Positions 8,815-16,445 of a stretch of 64,000 nt of DNA are shown here, one piece after another. Positions within the stretch are counted from its first letter, which is position 1. The number at the start of each line of letters is the position of its first letter. The stretch covers positions 62,001-126,000 of the forward strand of contig JAEWPC010000080.1 in the NCBI GenBank assembly GCA_023460795.1. Direction: 5' to 3'. Source of the DNA: Bacillota bacterium (lineage in GTDB: Bacteria > Bacillota > Bacilli > Paenibacillales > Paenibacillaceae). The notes below the pieces were generated by a model. The model saw nothing but the letters and a program-made list of their open reading frames with translations, did no database searches and had not been told where the DNA came from. The translations under genes and the position numbers were made by a program.

Positions 8815-9486
8815 TTAATAGCCTTGGCCCGTCCCGCCCGTTACGATCGCAATGCCCGAGCTTGCTCCAAGACGGGTAGCGCCGGCCTGAATGAGCTTGC
8901 GGGCAGTCTCCAGATCCCGAACGCCTCCGGAAGCCTTAATGCCCATGTCCGGTCCGACCACATGTCGGATTAACGCGATGTCTTCGACCGTCGCGCCGCC
9001 AGTTCCGAAGCCTGTCGACGTCTTAACGAAGTCCGCTCCCGCCTTCTTGCACAGCAGCGAAGCTTCTCTCTTCTCTTCGTCGGTCAAATAGCACGTTTCG
9101 ATAATGACTTTGACCTTCGCTTTGCCTTTGCAGGCTTGTACGACCGCTTCGATGTCGCGTAATACGGCGTCCTTCAGACCCGACTTCAATGCGCCTACGT
9201 TCAGCACCATGTCGATTTCGGTCGCGCCCGCCGCGATGGCGTCCGTCGCTTCCGCCGCCTTGATCTCCGTACGGCTTGCGCCGAGGGGAAAACCGATGAC
9301 GGTCGTCAGCCCGACCGGACTGCCTTGCAGCTCTTTAGCCGCAGTAGGGACCCAGTACGGATTCACGCATACGGTCGCGAAATTGTACTGCTTCGCTTCC
9401 GCGCAAATCCGGACGATGTCTTGCTCCGTGCTGGTCGCGCCCAACAACGTATGGTCGATCATGCTTGCGATTTGCTCCGCTTTCAT
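8815..9486 (-). CDS. deoC: Deoxyribose-phosphate aldolase
   Basis: Class I aldolase splitting 2-deoxyribose-5-phosphate into glyceraldehyde-3-phosphate and acetaldehyde, the exit of the deoxynucleoside pathway into glycolysis. At 223 residues it has the full family length. The Schiff-base lysine is Lys155 in VKTSTGFG. The relay residues are Asp92 (ATEIDMVLNVGA) and Lys184 (GIKASGGVR). It sits between the regulator and pdp, as in the Bacillus subtilis deoR-dra-nupC-pdp cluster, where dra is this gene. Confidence 0.96.
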   Translation of the reverse strand: MKAEQIASMIDHTLLGATSTEQDIVRICAEAKQYNFATVCVNPYWVPTAAKELQGSPVGLTTVIGFPLGASRTEIKAAEATDAIAAGATEIDMVLNVGALKSGLKDAVLRDIEAVVQACKGKAKVKVIIETCYLTDEEKREASLLCKKAGADFVKTSTGFGTGGATVEDIALIRHVVGPDMGIKASGGVRDLETARKLIQAGATRLGASSGIAIVTGGTGQGY

Positions 9487-9501
9487 CCTTCACCTATCCT
9501 C

Positions 9502-10452
9502 TTATCTCTGTGATTTATCGAGCAACGCCTTGGCCGTAATCTGATCGGTCACAAGCGTGTTGCCGTATCGTCCTCTCAACGCGCCGTAGATCGCGCCCAC
9601 CTTCGATGCGCCGCCCGCGACGAGAATCGCGTGCTCCTTGTGTCTAAGGTCGGCCAGCTCGATGCCGATCGTCCGCTCGTTCAAGCTCGGCAAGCAAATC
9701 TCCCCGTCCTGGTCGTAGTAACGGGAACAGATGTCGCCAACCGCGCGGGACATAATGACCTCGAGTTCTTCCGGACGCATATAATTCGAATTAATCAGCA
9801 CGGAATCCGGCGTCGGCGCCCCCGCGGTGAATACCGCGATATTCGCGTTTTTGGCCATGTCCATGACCCGCCTGATGTGACGATCCGTCATGATCGCCTG
9901 CTTGACGATCGTCTGGTCCAAGATAGCCGGCAAATACATAAAGTAAGGAATGACGCCGAAGGCTTTACCGAATAAATGAACGATTTCCGAAGGGGAAATC
10001 AGAATATCCGCGTCGCTGACTCCGCCGTTCAGCTGCACGACGAGCGAGTTCTTAAGCGATTTCGTATGCAGATGCAAGGCGACTTGATACATCGTCGAGC
10101 CCCAAGAGGCGCCGATCGTATCGCCGTCCTTAGCGAGGGACACGATATAATCCGCAGCCGCTTGGCCGATATATTTCTTCACGATGTCATCGTCGTATGT
10201 AGGAGTAAAGGCGATGATCACCTGATCGAGCTCGAACCGTTCCATCAGCTTCTTGCGCAGCTGCTCGATGTCCTTCGTCGGATCGTGTATCTCGATGTGC
10301 ACGATGCCTTCGGATTTCGCTTGCTGCAACAACCGCGAGACGGTTGGCCTTGAGACGCCCAGCGTCTCCGCGATCTGACTTTGGCTATAGTCTAGGTGGT
10401 AATACAGCTTGGCTGCCTCGATAACTTTCTTGATTTTGTCGGATTCCAACAA
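9502..10452 (-). CDS. deoR: DeoR-type (SorC family) transcriptional regulator of nucleoside catabolism
   Basis: A 316-residue SorC-family regulator. The N-terminal helix-turn-helix reads YSQSQIAETLGVSRPTVSRL (about residues 22-41). A sugar-phosphate-sensing domain follows, with GDTIGASWGSTMYQVA-type and LVAGGASKVGAI motifs. In Bacillus subtilis DeoR represses dra-nupC-pdp and is relieved by deoxyribose-5-phosphate. Being first in an operon with deoC and pdp supports that role and predicts autoregulation. The start is TTG with no convincing ribosome-binding site, which may mean low translation; no better start is visible. Two operator-like sites lie in the leader upstream. Confidence 0.9.
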   Translation of the reverse strand: MLESDKIKKVIEAAKLYYHLDYSQSQIAETLGVSRPTVSRLLQQAKSEGIVHIEIHDPTKDIEQLRKKLMERFELDQVIIAFTPTYDDDIVKKYIGQAAADYIVSLAKDGDTIGASWGSTMYQVALHLHTKSLKNSLVVQLNGGVSDADILISPSEIVHLFGKAFGVIPYFMYLPAILDQTIVKQAIMTDRHIRRVMDMAKNANIAVFTAGAPTPDSVLINSNYMRPEELEVIMSRAVGDICSRYYDQDGEICLPSLNERTIGIELADLRHKEHAILVAGGASKVGAIYGALRGRYGNTLVTDQITAKALLDKSQR

Positions 10453-10454
10453 AG

Positions 10455-10468
10455 GTCACACGCTTTCA
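10455..10468 (-). promoter_or_regulatory. Possible partial cre (CcpA) site in deoR leader
   Basis: TGAAAGCGTGTGAC on the minus strand has a good left half (TGAAAGCG) but a poor right half compared with the catabolite-responsive element. It lies between the operators and the deoR start. The homologous Bacillus operon is catabolite-controlled, so the site is plausible but weak. Confidence 0.3.
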
Positions 10469-10481
10469 TACGACTGATTTT

Positions 10482-10516
10482 TGAAATTATGTTCACCCGA
10501 GATGAAATTATGTTCT
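10482..10516 (-). promoter_or_regulatory. Two DeoR-type operators
   Basis: On the minus strand TGAACATAATTTCA (10495-10482) and AGAACATAATTTCA (10516-10503) are direct repeats 21 bp apart. Each is a near-palindrome (TGAA...TTCA). The first differs at one base from the core I recall for the Bacillus subtilis DeoR operator (TGAACAAAATTTCA). Both lie downstream of the predicted -10, so bound repressor would block the start or early elongation. Confidence 0.78.
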
Positions 10517-10525
10517 ACAGCGCTT

Positions 10526-10554
10526 ATTATAGCCCATTTGCTACCTAATGGCTA
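10526..10554 (-). promoter_or_regulatory. Sigma-A promoter of the deoR operon
   Basis: The minus strand has TATAAT (10531-10526) and a weaker -35, TAGCCA (10554-10549), with a 17-bp spacer. The start would be near 10519, leaving a leader of about 65 nt that holds the two operator sites. Confidence 0.65.
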
Positions 10555-10570
10555 GGTAAAATTACGCAGA

Positions 10571-10602
10571 AAAGCTGACGCCCGCACAGGAGTGTCAGCT
10601 TT
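10571..10602 (-). terminator. Terminator after pfkA
   Basis: A perfect 9-bp stem (AAAGCTGAC/GTCAGCTTT, 14-nt loop) separates the pfkA stop from the deoR promoter. The downstream T-richness is modest. Confidence 0.65.
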
Positions 10603-10680
10603 CCTCGACCTTTGTAAAGCGCAGTCTAAATGTACCCCGGAGCCAACCATTCTATTCCAAATCGGCCCGTGTTTCGAGGT

Positions 10681-11649
10681 TTATTGGGCTAGGCGCATCG
10701 CCAAATTGTACAGATCGATATTGAACGTTTTCTTCGTCGATACGACTTTGTCGATATCCGTCGCGACGAATTCGCCTTTGATGATGCCGATTCCTTTGCC
10801 CGAATCCCCTTCGATCAGCCGCTGTACCGCATGATCGGCCAATTGGCTGGCCAGGATCCGGTCGTTGTGCGTCGGCGAACCGCCGCGTTGAATGTGGCCG
10901 AGCACCGTCACGCGAGGCTCGATGCCGCTGAATTCGGTAATTCCGCGCGCGATGTCTTCGCCGGTGCCTACGCCTTCGGCAACGACCACGATGCCGTGAC
11001 GCTTGCCCTTCATGAAATTGTCCTTCATCCGAAGCGAAATTTCTTTGACGTCGAACGGAACCTCCGGTACGAGAATCGCTTCCGCGCCGCTAGCGAGGCC
11101 GGCATACAACGCGATATCGCCGCAGTGGCGGCCCATGACCTCGACCACGGACGAACGTTCGTGGGAAGTCATCGTATCGCGAAGCTTGTTGATCGCATCT
11201 ACGACGATGCTGACCGCCGTATCGAAGCCGATCGTGAAATCAGTGAAAGGAATATCGTTGTCGATCGTGCCCGGCAAGCCCATCGTCTTGATTCCGAGCT
11301 TGCTCAGCTTGTTCGCGCCTTGATACGAGCCGTCGCCGCCGATCACGACGAGACCGTCAATGCCGTGCTCGCGAAGCACTTCCGCGCCGCGCTGCTGGCC
11401 TTCCGCGGTCATGAACTCTTTGCAGCGGGCCGTCTGCAGAATCGTGCCCCCGCGTTGAATAATATCTCCGACGCTGCGCAAATCCATCGGACGCAAATCT
11501 TGATTCAAGAGCCCTTGGTATCCCCGCTGAACTCCGTAAACCTCGAGACCATGATATAAACCGCTCCGTACGACGGCGCGGACCGCGGCGTTCATCCCTT
11601 GAGAATCTCCGCCGCTCGTCAGAACGGCAATTTTCTTCACTGCACTCAT
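10681..11649 (-). CDS. pfkA: 6-phosphofructokinase (ATP-dependent)
   Basis: Phosphorylates fructose-6-phosphate to fructose-1,6-bisphosphate, the committed step of glycolysis. The 322-residue length fits the bacterial tetrameric enzyme. The nucleotide loop is GGDSQGMNAAVR (from residue 13), where Bacillus enzymes usually have a proline at the Gln position. IGGDGSYQG (about 103-111) marks the ATP-type glycine. PGTIDNDI carries the catalytic Asp130. GGAGGAATCGGAA precedes the ATG. It lies 30 bp downstream of the ytpB-like gene and ends at a terminator, so it probably shares a transcript with two upstream genes rather than with accA or pyk as in Bacillus. Confidence 0.96.
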   Translation of the reverse strand: MSAVKKIAVLTSGGDSQGMNAAVRAVVRSGLYHGLEVYGVQRGYQGLLNQDLRPMDLRSVGDIIQRGGTILQTARCKEFMTAEGQQRGAEVLREHGIDGLVVIGGDGSYQGANKLSKLGIKTMGLPGTIDNDIPFTDFTIGFDTAVSIVVDAINKLRDTMTSHERSSVVEVMGRHCGDIALYAGLASGAEAILVPEVPFDVKEISLRMKDNFMKGKRHGIVVVAEGVGTGEDIARGITEFSGIEPRVTVLGHIQRGGSPTHNDRILASQLADHAVQRLIEGDSGKGIGIIKGEFVATDIDKVVSTKKTFNIDLYNLAMRLAQ

Positions 11650-11679
11650 TTCCGATTCCTCCCTAATGTCTCCTGGCCC

Positions 11680-12759
11680 TTACAGAGCCTTTCTTATCCA
11701 ATGGCTGTTCAGCCAGAAAAACACTCTCGTCCAGGGGCTGCCCTTCATGAGCCGCTTGGCGGTCGCTTTGACACTCTTCTGCCCTTTGACTTTCGGATCC
11801 GATAGATAGAGAGCGACCAAGCCTTCTACGATCATCCGATGGAAGGCGCTGAAAGGCAAATCGTCAGACGCCCTGCGCGCCGCATTCACCATGCCGGCAA
11901 GCCTGTCGTTCAGCATGCGCTGATCGGCGTAATAGCTGCAGAAGTTAAGATCGCCGCCCAGTTCGTCTTCCGCCTGATCGATTAAATAATCAAGCAGAAT
12001 ATGTAATCCGCATATCGATGGAAAATACCCTTCCCGAATCCGCTTGGCCATCGCCGCGTCCAGAGAAGGATCGGTTGCCGCCAAGAAGAGCATGAACATC
12101 CCGAGCGTAGATCCCGTCGCCGCCGCGAATTCGTTCCACATCAGCTCGGGATAGCGGGACGCATGAGACTCCCACCAGGCATGAAGCGCGGGCTCGCGCT
12201 TCTCGCGGGCGATATGCTTATACACTTGCAAATCGCCGTACAGCTGCACCAGCTCGACGACATGCGACTGCACGTGCCCGTATCCGGGCAGCACCGCCAC
12301 CATCGCCCGGCATCGGTCGACGAGCGCCTGCAGATAGCCGCCGTCGTCCTGCTCCGCGCGAAGCGCGTAATAGTTACGCGGGCCGGCGCCGGGAGTCACC
12401 GCATCGATCATGCTTTGATGCAGCAGCCTAAAATCGTCGGCGTCAAGCGAGGTGCTTCTGTCGCATAAATTATCCAAGTAATCGCTAATCGTCTGAAGCG
12501 CGACGATCAGCGGGATCAGCACGTGTCTCTGCGCCAGGTTGCCGGCCGCGTACACGCCGCCGCCCTCGCAATGGAACTGCTTCGAGGTCATGCTATCGAT
12601 CGCTTGCTTGCGCAGCTCGGGATCCGGTATCGCATCCGCGACGCCGCGCCATCTGGCAAGCTCGTCTCTGACTTCCGGCAATACGTACTTATACACCCGC
12701 TTCATCAGGCTGAGGGGCCCTTTGGGCGTTAGGCCCGACAGCAGCTCGTTCCCGTTCAT
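11680..12759 (-). CDS. ytpB: Tetraprenyl-beta-curcumene synthase-like protein (YtpB, DUF2600)
   Basis: A 359-residue member of the DUF2600 family. The Bacillus subtilis member YtpB cyclises heptaprenyl diphosphate (C35) to tetraprenyl-beta-curcumene in sesquarterpene synthesis. The family has an unusual Asp-rich site, seen here as DYLDNLCD (residues 93-100). HILLDYLIDQAEDELGGD near the C-terminal third is a second acidic stretch. No membrane segment or signal peptide is obvious. It lies 26 bp after a small unknown gene and 30 bp before pfkA. The family call is firm; the exact prenyl substrate is inferred. Confidence 0.88.
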   Translation of the reverse strand: MNGNELLSGLTPKGPLSLMKRVYKYVLPEVRDELARWRGVADAIPDPELRKQAIDSMTSKQFHCEGGGVYAAGNLAQRHVLIPLIVALQTISDYLDNLCDRSTSLDADDFRLLHQSMIDAVTPGAGPRNYYALRAEQDDGGYLQALVDRCRAMVAVLPGYGHVQSHVVELVQLYGDLQVYKHIAREKREPALHAWWESHASRYPELMWNEFAAATGSTLGMFMLFLAATDPSLDAAMAKRIREGYFPSICGLHILLDYLIDQAEDELGGDLNFCSYYADQRMLNDRLAGMVNAARRASDDLPFSAFHRMIVEGLVALYLSDPKVKGQKSVKATAKRLMKGSPWTRVFFWLNSHWIRKAL

Positions 12760-12785
12760 TCCGGTCGTTACCCTCCGCTGTTCGA

Positions 12786-13166
12786 TCAGCTATGCCGTTT
12801 GCTTTCGCGATCCAACTCCTGCTGGGTACGGAACCAAATGTGCAGATCGTTAATTCGACTTGCCAGCTCCGCGATCTCGCTATTCAATCGACACGATGCG
12901 GCAAAATCTTCTTCCTCGTACAACATCGCCTGCTTGATCTTAATTTCATCTTCGAATCGCTTCACATGGTCGGGAATGTTGCCGCGGATTCGTTCCCACT
13001 GCTCAAGCAAAGCAATCTGGCGGCTCAGACTGAGCGAATCCCAATCGTCCGTCAGACGGGGCAATCGAATGCCAAGCCGTTCCTCGAACGCGAATTGGCT
13101 GGCCAGCCAGTCATCCTCATCAGCCTGCATTAGCATTGTCACCTTCATTGCCCCACTCGAAAACAT
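12786..13166 (-). CDS. Small protein with UVR-like helical hairpin
   Basis: Up to 126 residues, acidic and largely helical. The C-terminal half (FEDEIKIKQAMLYEEEDF followed by AASCRLNSEIAELASRI) resembles the UVR motif, in which a hydrophobic heptad and an EEDFAxAxxLxxEI pattern form an antiparallel helical hairpin in UvrB, UvrC and McsA. I do not recognise the family beyond that. The start is uncertain: several in-frame ATGs (13166, 13148, 13136, 13130) compete, and AAGGTG precedes the last two. It is first in a likely three-gene transcript with the ytpB-like gene and pfkA. Confidence 0.65.
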   Translation of the reverse strand: MFSSGAMKVTMLMQADEDDWLASQFAFEERLGIRLPRLTDDWDSLSLSRQIALLEQWERIRGNIPDHVKRFEDEIKIKQAMLYEEEDFAASCRLNSEIAELASRINDLHIWFRTQQELDRESKRHS

Positions 13167-13247
13167 ATCATTCTTTAATTTATCACTTCGCCATCATGAA
13201 ATCCAGCACAAACCTTCTGTTTTATACCCTCTCCGTCTGTGGAAATC

Positions 13248-13256
13248 TGTTATAAT
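13248..13256 (+). promoter_or_regulatory. Extended -10 promoter of the MATE-like gene
   Basis: TGTTATAAT matches an extended -10 (TGnTATAAT) 51 bp before the chosen start codon. No good -35 is visible, as is common with extended -10 elements. Confidence 0.6.
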
Positions 13257-13307
13257 ACAAGCAATCCTGTCGAAATCGTGTCGCATCATGGCTGTGGAGG
13301 ATGTCCT

Positions 13308-14612
13308 ATGATCCCGAATAACGAGTCCGTCTCGCTGAGGCGGCTTTTCCTTTTTTTCATTCCGCTGGGCATATCGGTCCTTCTTATCAACTTGTCGCAC
13401 GTCATCATTAACGGCACGCTTGCCCGTTCCGACCCGAACATGCAGGTAACGATCATAGCGGGTTACGCGCTCGGCATGAGCTTGCTCAACGTAACCGAAC
13501 GACCGGCGGTATTAATGAGGCAAACTTGTTCGGCGCTCGTACGGGACCGCGTATCGTTCCGAGCGGTCGCTCGCGTCAGCGCGTACGTGTTCGGAGGCGG
13601 CCTCCTGTTCGGGGGCGCGGTCGCTTTCACTCCGGTCGGGCATTGGGTGTTCGGCGGCGCCTTCGGTGCGGACGAGGTCGTGGAACGCGAAGCGATCGAG
13701 ACTTATTATCCGCTGATGTTCCTGTCCATCTTCTCCGGATTGCGTTGCTTGTTCCAAGGCATCATTATCTATAAAATGAAGACGCGCTGGCTGACGATCG
13801 GCATGGTGTTCCGGTTGTCCGGCATGTTCGCGCTAGCGCAGTATTTCCTGCATACCGGCGTACATAGCGCATGGCAGGGCGCGGCTATCTTCCTGTTCGG
13901 CATGATCATCGAAGCCACGATCAGCTGGCTCGAAGCGCGCAAGCTGCTGAAGGAGATGCCCGAGAAGGACGACGCTTGCGAAGTGACGAAGCCTAGGCAC
14001 GTGCTCGGGTTCTACAGCCCGCTGCTTTATTCCGCCTTCATCGTCGTTTGGGTCAGCCCGATCATGAACGCGTTAATGGGTACGACGGACAAAAGCTCGC
14101 TTACGATCGCGTCATTCGCGACGGCGGGCAGCTTGATGAACTTGATGCTCGGCTTTTTTACCTATTTTCACCAGATCGCTCTCCAGTTCGTCAAGTCGCA
14201 TCCGCACCTCGTCAAGCGGTTTACGCTCATGCTCGGTTTTATTCCGACGATCAACCTGCTCATCATGTGCTTTACGCCGGTCGGACCTTGGATGTTCTCG
14301 CACGTGCTCGGCGCCGAGGAGGAGCTGCTGCAGGCTAGCATCCACGCCCTTCGGGGTTTCCTCCCGATGGTGCTCGTTTTCCCATGGCTGGATACGCTCA
14401 ATGGGATCGTAATGGCCAATGGAGAGACGAAGCTGATGTTCCGCTCGCAGCTGTCGAACGCGATCACGACCGTTGCGATGATCGTCGCGCTTTCCTTGGC
14501 TCTGCCCGGTTGGAACGGCGTGCTCGGCTCTATGGCGCAATCGGCCGGCGTCTTCGTGGAGCTGCTCTGCCTGGCGTGGCTGTTCCGAAGATATCATCGA
14601 CCTGCAAAGTAA
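13308..14612 (+). CDS. MATE/MOP-like multidrug or lipid exporter
   Basis: A 434-residue polytopic membrane protein with about twelve hydrophobic segments. It resembles the MATE branch of the MOP flippase superfamily (for example GYALGMSLLNVTERPAVLMR near residue 55 and PMVLVFPWLDTLNGIVMANG near 365). The start at 13308 is supported by GGAGGA seven bases upstream; the longer frame to 13239 would begin ahead of the promoter -10. The substrate cannot be told from sequence: a cation-coupled drug exporter or a lipid-linked substrate flippase are both possible. The MFS gene follows after 33 bp without a terminator, so the two are probably cotranscribed. Confidence 0.72.
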   Translation: MIPNNESVSLRRLFLFFIPLGISVLLINLSHVIINGTLARSDPNMQVTIIAGYALGMSLLNVTERPAVLMRQTCSALVRDRVSFRAVARVSAYVFGGGLLFGGAVAFTPVGHWVFGGAFGADEVVEREAIETYYPLMFLSIFSGLRCLFQGIIIYKMKTRWLTIGMVFRLSGMFALAQYFLHTGVHSAWQGAAIFLFGMIIEATISWLEARKLLKEMPEKDDACEVTKPRHVLGFYSPLLYSAFIVVWVSPIMNALMGTTDKSSLTIASFATAGSLMNLMLGFFTYFHQIALQFVKSHPHLVKRFTLMLGFIPTINLLIMCFTPVGPWMFSHVLGAEEELLQASIHALRGFLPMVLVFPWLDTLNGIVMANGETKLMFRSQLSNAITTVAMIVALSLALPGWNGVLGSMAQSAGVFVELLCLAWLFRRYHRPAK

Positions 14613-14645
14613 ACACGTTAATAACGTATAGGGGACTTGCCTGAT

Positions 14646-15818
14646 ATGAAAGATTCCGAATTAGCAATGAATCATACGAGCCAGCTGTTCATCCTGCGGG
14701 CGATGCAATTTACGAACTATGCGTTCATGGTGCTGCTCATCTCCTACTTCCCGCTCTACTTCGACAGCCTGGGCTTCTCCAAGCTTCAGATCGGGGCCAT
14801 CTACTCGATCGGTCCGATGCTGTCGATCGTCTCCAACATCGTCGTCGGCATCGTCAGCGACCGCACGCGCAATATCCGAAGGGTGCTTAGCATCCTGTAC
14901 GTCGGACAAATTCTAGGGCTTGCGCTGCTGCTGCCGCAGAAGGAATTCGGCATTATGGCCGGCATTATGGCCTTCTTCTACTTCTGCCAAACGCCGATGA
15001 ACGCCATGATGGACAGCGTCACCTTGCTCGCGGCGGAACGGATGAACCGCAGCTTCCCTTCGATCCGCATGTTCGGCTCGCTGGGCTACGCGGTGTGCGC
15101 CGTCTTATTCGGTTACATCTTGAAGCAATACGGCTCGGACGAGACGATCATCATCGGCCTTATCGTCGTGGCGGTGTCGCTCATTTTCTCCTTGTTAGTC
15201 GGCAACTACCAAGCATCGCTGCGTAAATTCGAATTTAGCGGCTTGATCGGCATCTTTAAGCAACGGGAGACGATCGCGTTCTTCGTCATGATCATGCTCG
15301 TCTCGATCGCTCACCGCATTAACGAAGGCTTCCTGGCGCTCGCCATGCGCGAGCTGAACGCCGACGATTCGGTCATCGGCGTTGCCTCATTGGCTTCATC
15401 GGTCAGCGAGATTCCGGTATTCTTCCTGCTTGCCAAATACGGCTATAAGTTCCGCGAGCTGCCTCTCCTTGCGATCGCGAGCACGATGTACGTCGTCAGG
15501 CTCGGCTTGCTCAGCTTGGCGAACGAGCCGTGGATGATGGTTGCCTTGCAGACGATGCACAGCGTGACGTTCGGCATCTTCTACATTACCGCGCTGCGTT
15601 ATATGCAGCTCATCATTCCCGACGAGTTCCGAGCCTCCGGACAAGCCGTCTTCGCTGTAGTTTGGAGCGGACTTGCCGGCGTCGCCGCGGGAACGCTTGG
15701 CGGATGGTTGATTGATGCGATCGGCTTCGGGTCGGCGTTCAAGCTGGGCGCGCTGTTCGCGTTGCTGGGGGCCGTCGGGTTTTTCGTTATGCATTTTCGG
15801 AAGTCGTATAGTGCATAG
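14646..15818 (+). CDS. MFS transporter (LacY/HcaT-like)
   Basis: A 390-residue, twelve-helix major facilitator protein. GIVSDRTRNIRRVL (about residues 60-73) is the motif A loop between helices 2 and 3. YFPLYFDSLGFSKLQIGAIY is typical of the MFS_1-like group that includes phenylpropionate (HcaT) and nucleoside permeases. I chose ATG 14646 because AGGGGA sits 11 bp upstream; a TTG at 14637 is too close to that site. The substrate is unknown. It lies directly after the MATE-like gene in the same direction, suggesting a shared export or uptake role. Confidence 0.82.
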   Translation: MKDSELAMNHTSQLFILRAMQFTNYAFMVLLISYFPLYFDSLGFSKLQIGAIYSIGPMLSIVSNIVVGIVSDRTRNIRRVLSILYVGQILGLALLLPQKEFGIMAGIMAFFYFCQTPMNAMMDSVTLLAAERMNRSFPSIRMFGSLGYAVCAVLFGYILKQYGSDETIIIGLIVVAVSLIFSLLVGNYQASLRKFEFSGLIGIFKQRETIAFFVMIMLVSIAHRINEGFLALAMRELNADDSVIGVASLASSVSEIPVFFLLAKYGYKFRELPLLAIASTMYVVRLGLLSLANEPWMMVALQTMHSVTFGIFYITALRYMQLIIPDEFRASGQAVFAVVWSGLAGVAAGTLGGWLIDAIGFGSAFKLGALFALLGAVGFFVMHFRKSYSA

Positions 15819-15845
15819 CTTAGTTACCTTCCCTCAGGAAAGCCG

Positions 15846-16025
15846 GGCATGTATCTCCTTACGGTGTCTGCTTCACCCCACAAAGTGAAGATAAGCTTCG
15901 AAGCATATTCCGAGTACTTTGCGGGGACCCCGAGTTTTCGTCGTGAGATTTGAACGGATAACACCTCATATGGTGATTTCACGACTCCTAAGGCCAACGC
16001 TCCGCTCCTCCAGGAGACACATACC
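15846..16025. repeat. Palindromic dispersed element, copy 1 (118-bp element with a ~62-bp insert)
   Basis: Begins GGCATGTATCTCC and ends GGAGACACATACC, the terminal inverted repeats of the element. Internal stems: CGTGAGATT pairs imperfectly with GATTTCACG, and CACC with GGTG. It matches copies at 38527-38644 and 49441-49558 in TCTCCTTACGG, AAGGCC and GCTCCTCCAGGAGAC. About 62 bp are inserted between the left arm and the central hairpin. It lies between convergent genes. Confidence 0.9.
15876..15926. repeat. Second palindrome nested in element copy 1
   Basis: CCCCACAAAGT (15876-15886) pairs with ACTTTGCGGGG (15916-15926) in 10 of 11 positions. A smaller palindrome GCTTCGAAGC lies inside at 15895-15904. 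This stretch is absent from the other two copies, so it looks like a separate small palindrome inserted in the first. Confidence 0.7.
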
Positions 16026-16066
16026 CTCTATTTCCGAATCGGCAACTACGAAACCAAACGCAAAAA

Positions 16067-16102
16067 ACGGGCTGGATGCGGCGATCACCGCGTCCAGCCC
16101 GT
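16067..16102. terminator. Bidirectional terminator hairpin A
   Basis: ACGGGCTGGA pairs with TCCAGCCCGT, with an inner GCGG/CCGC extension. The plus strand runs into TTTTGTTT and the minus strand into TTTTTTG. It would end the MFS transcript. A near copy lies at 16381-16410. Confidence 0.85.
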
Positions 16103-16152
16103 TTTGTTTAGGATATTTTCCATCGTCCCTCTCTTACTCGAGCCGACGCAGA

Positions 16153-16340
16153 AATAGAGGCACCACGTGTCTCTATTTCGCCCACCCCCGCTTCATCGGT
16201 GAATTTAGTGACACAGCGTGTGCTTATTTGCTCGAATCCCGGCCCATCGGCGCGTTTAGTGACACAGCGTGTGCTTATTTGCTCGAATCCCGGCCCATCG
16301 GCACGTTTAGTGACACAGCGTGTGCCTATTGCTCGAATCC
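16153..16340. repeat. 51-bp tandem repeat (three good copies plus one diverged)
   Basis: TTTAGTGACACAGCGTGTGC recurs at 16204, 16255 and 16306 with a 51-bp period. A diverged unit precedes it, aligned at CGTGTCTCTATTTC (16166). Each unit holds CACA-GCG-TGTG, and a GAAATAGAG/CTCTATTTC inverted repeat covers 16151-16179. The 17-codon period keeps both strands open, but no start with a ribosome-binding site supports a gene. Confidence 0.88.
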
Positions 16341-16380
16341 CATTAGCGTGCGGGCCGCAAATCAACACATGCAGCAAAAC

Positions 16381-16410
16381 GGGCTGGAGCGCGATCACCG
16401 CGTCCAGCCC
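16381..16410 (-). terminator. Terminator hairpin B (near copy of hairpin A)
   Basis: GGGCTGGA pairs with TCCAGCCC with an inner GCG/CGC stem. The minus strand runs into GTTTTGC. It lies 36 bp after the stop of the CBS-domain gene and would terminate it. The loop GCGATCACCGCGTCCAGCCC is shared with hairpin A. Confidence 0.8.
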
Positions 16411-16445
16411 ATTTGTGTTAGTTAGTATAAGTGCTATTGCATGTG

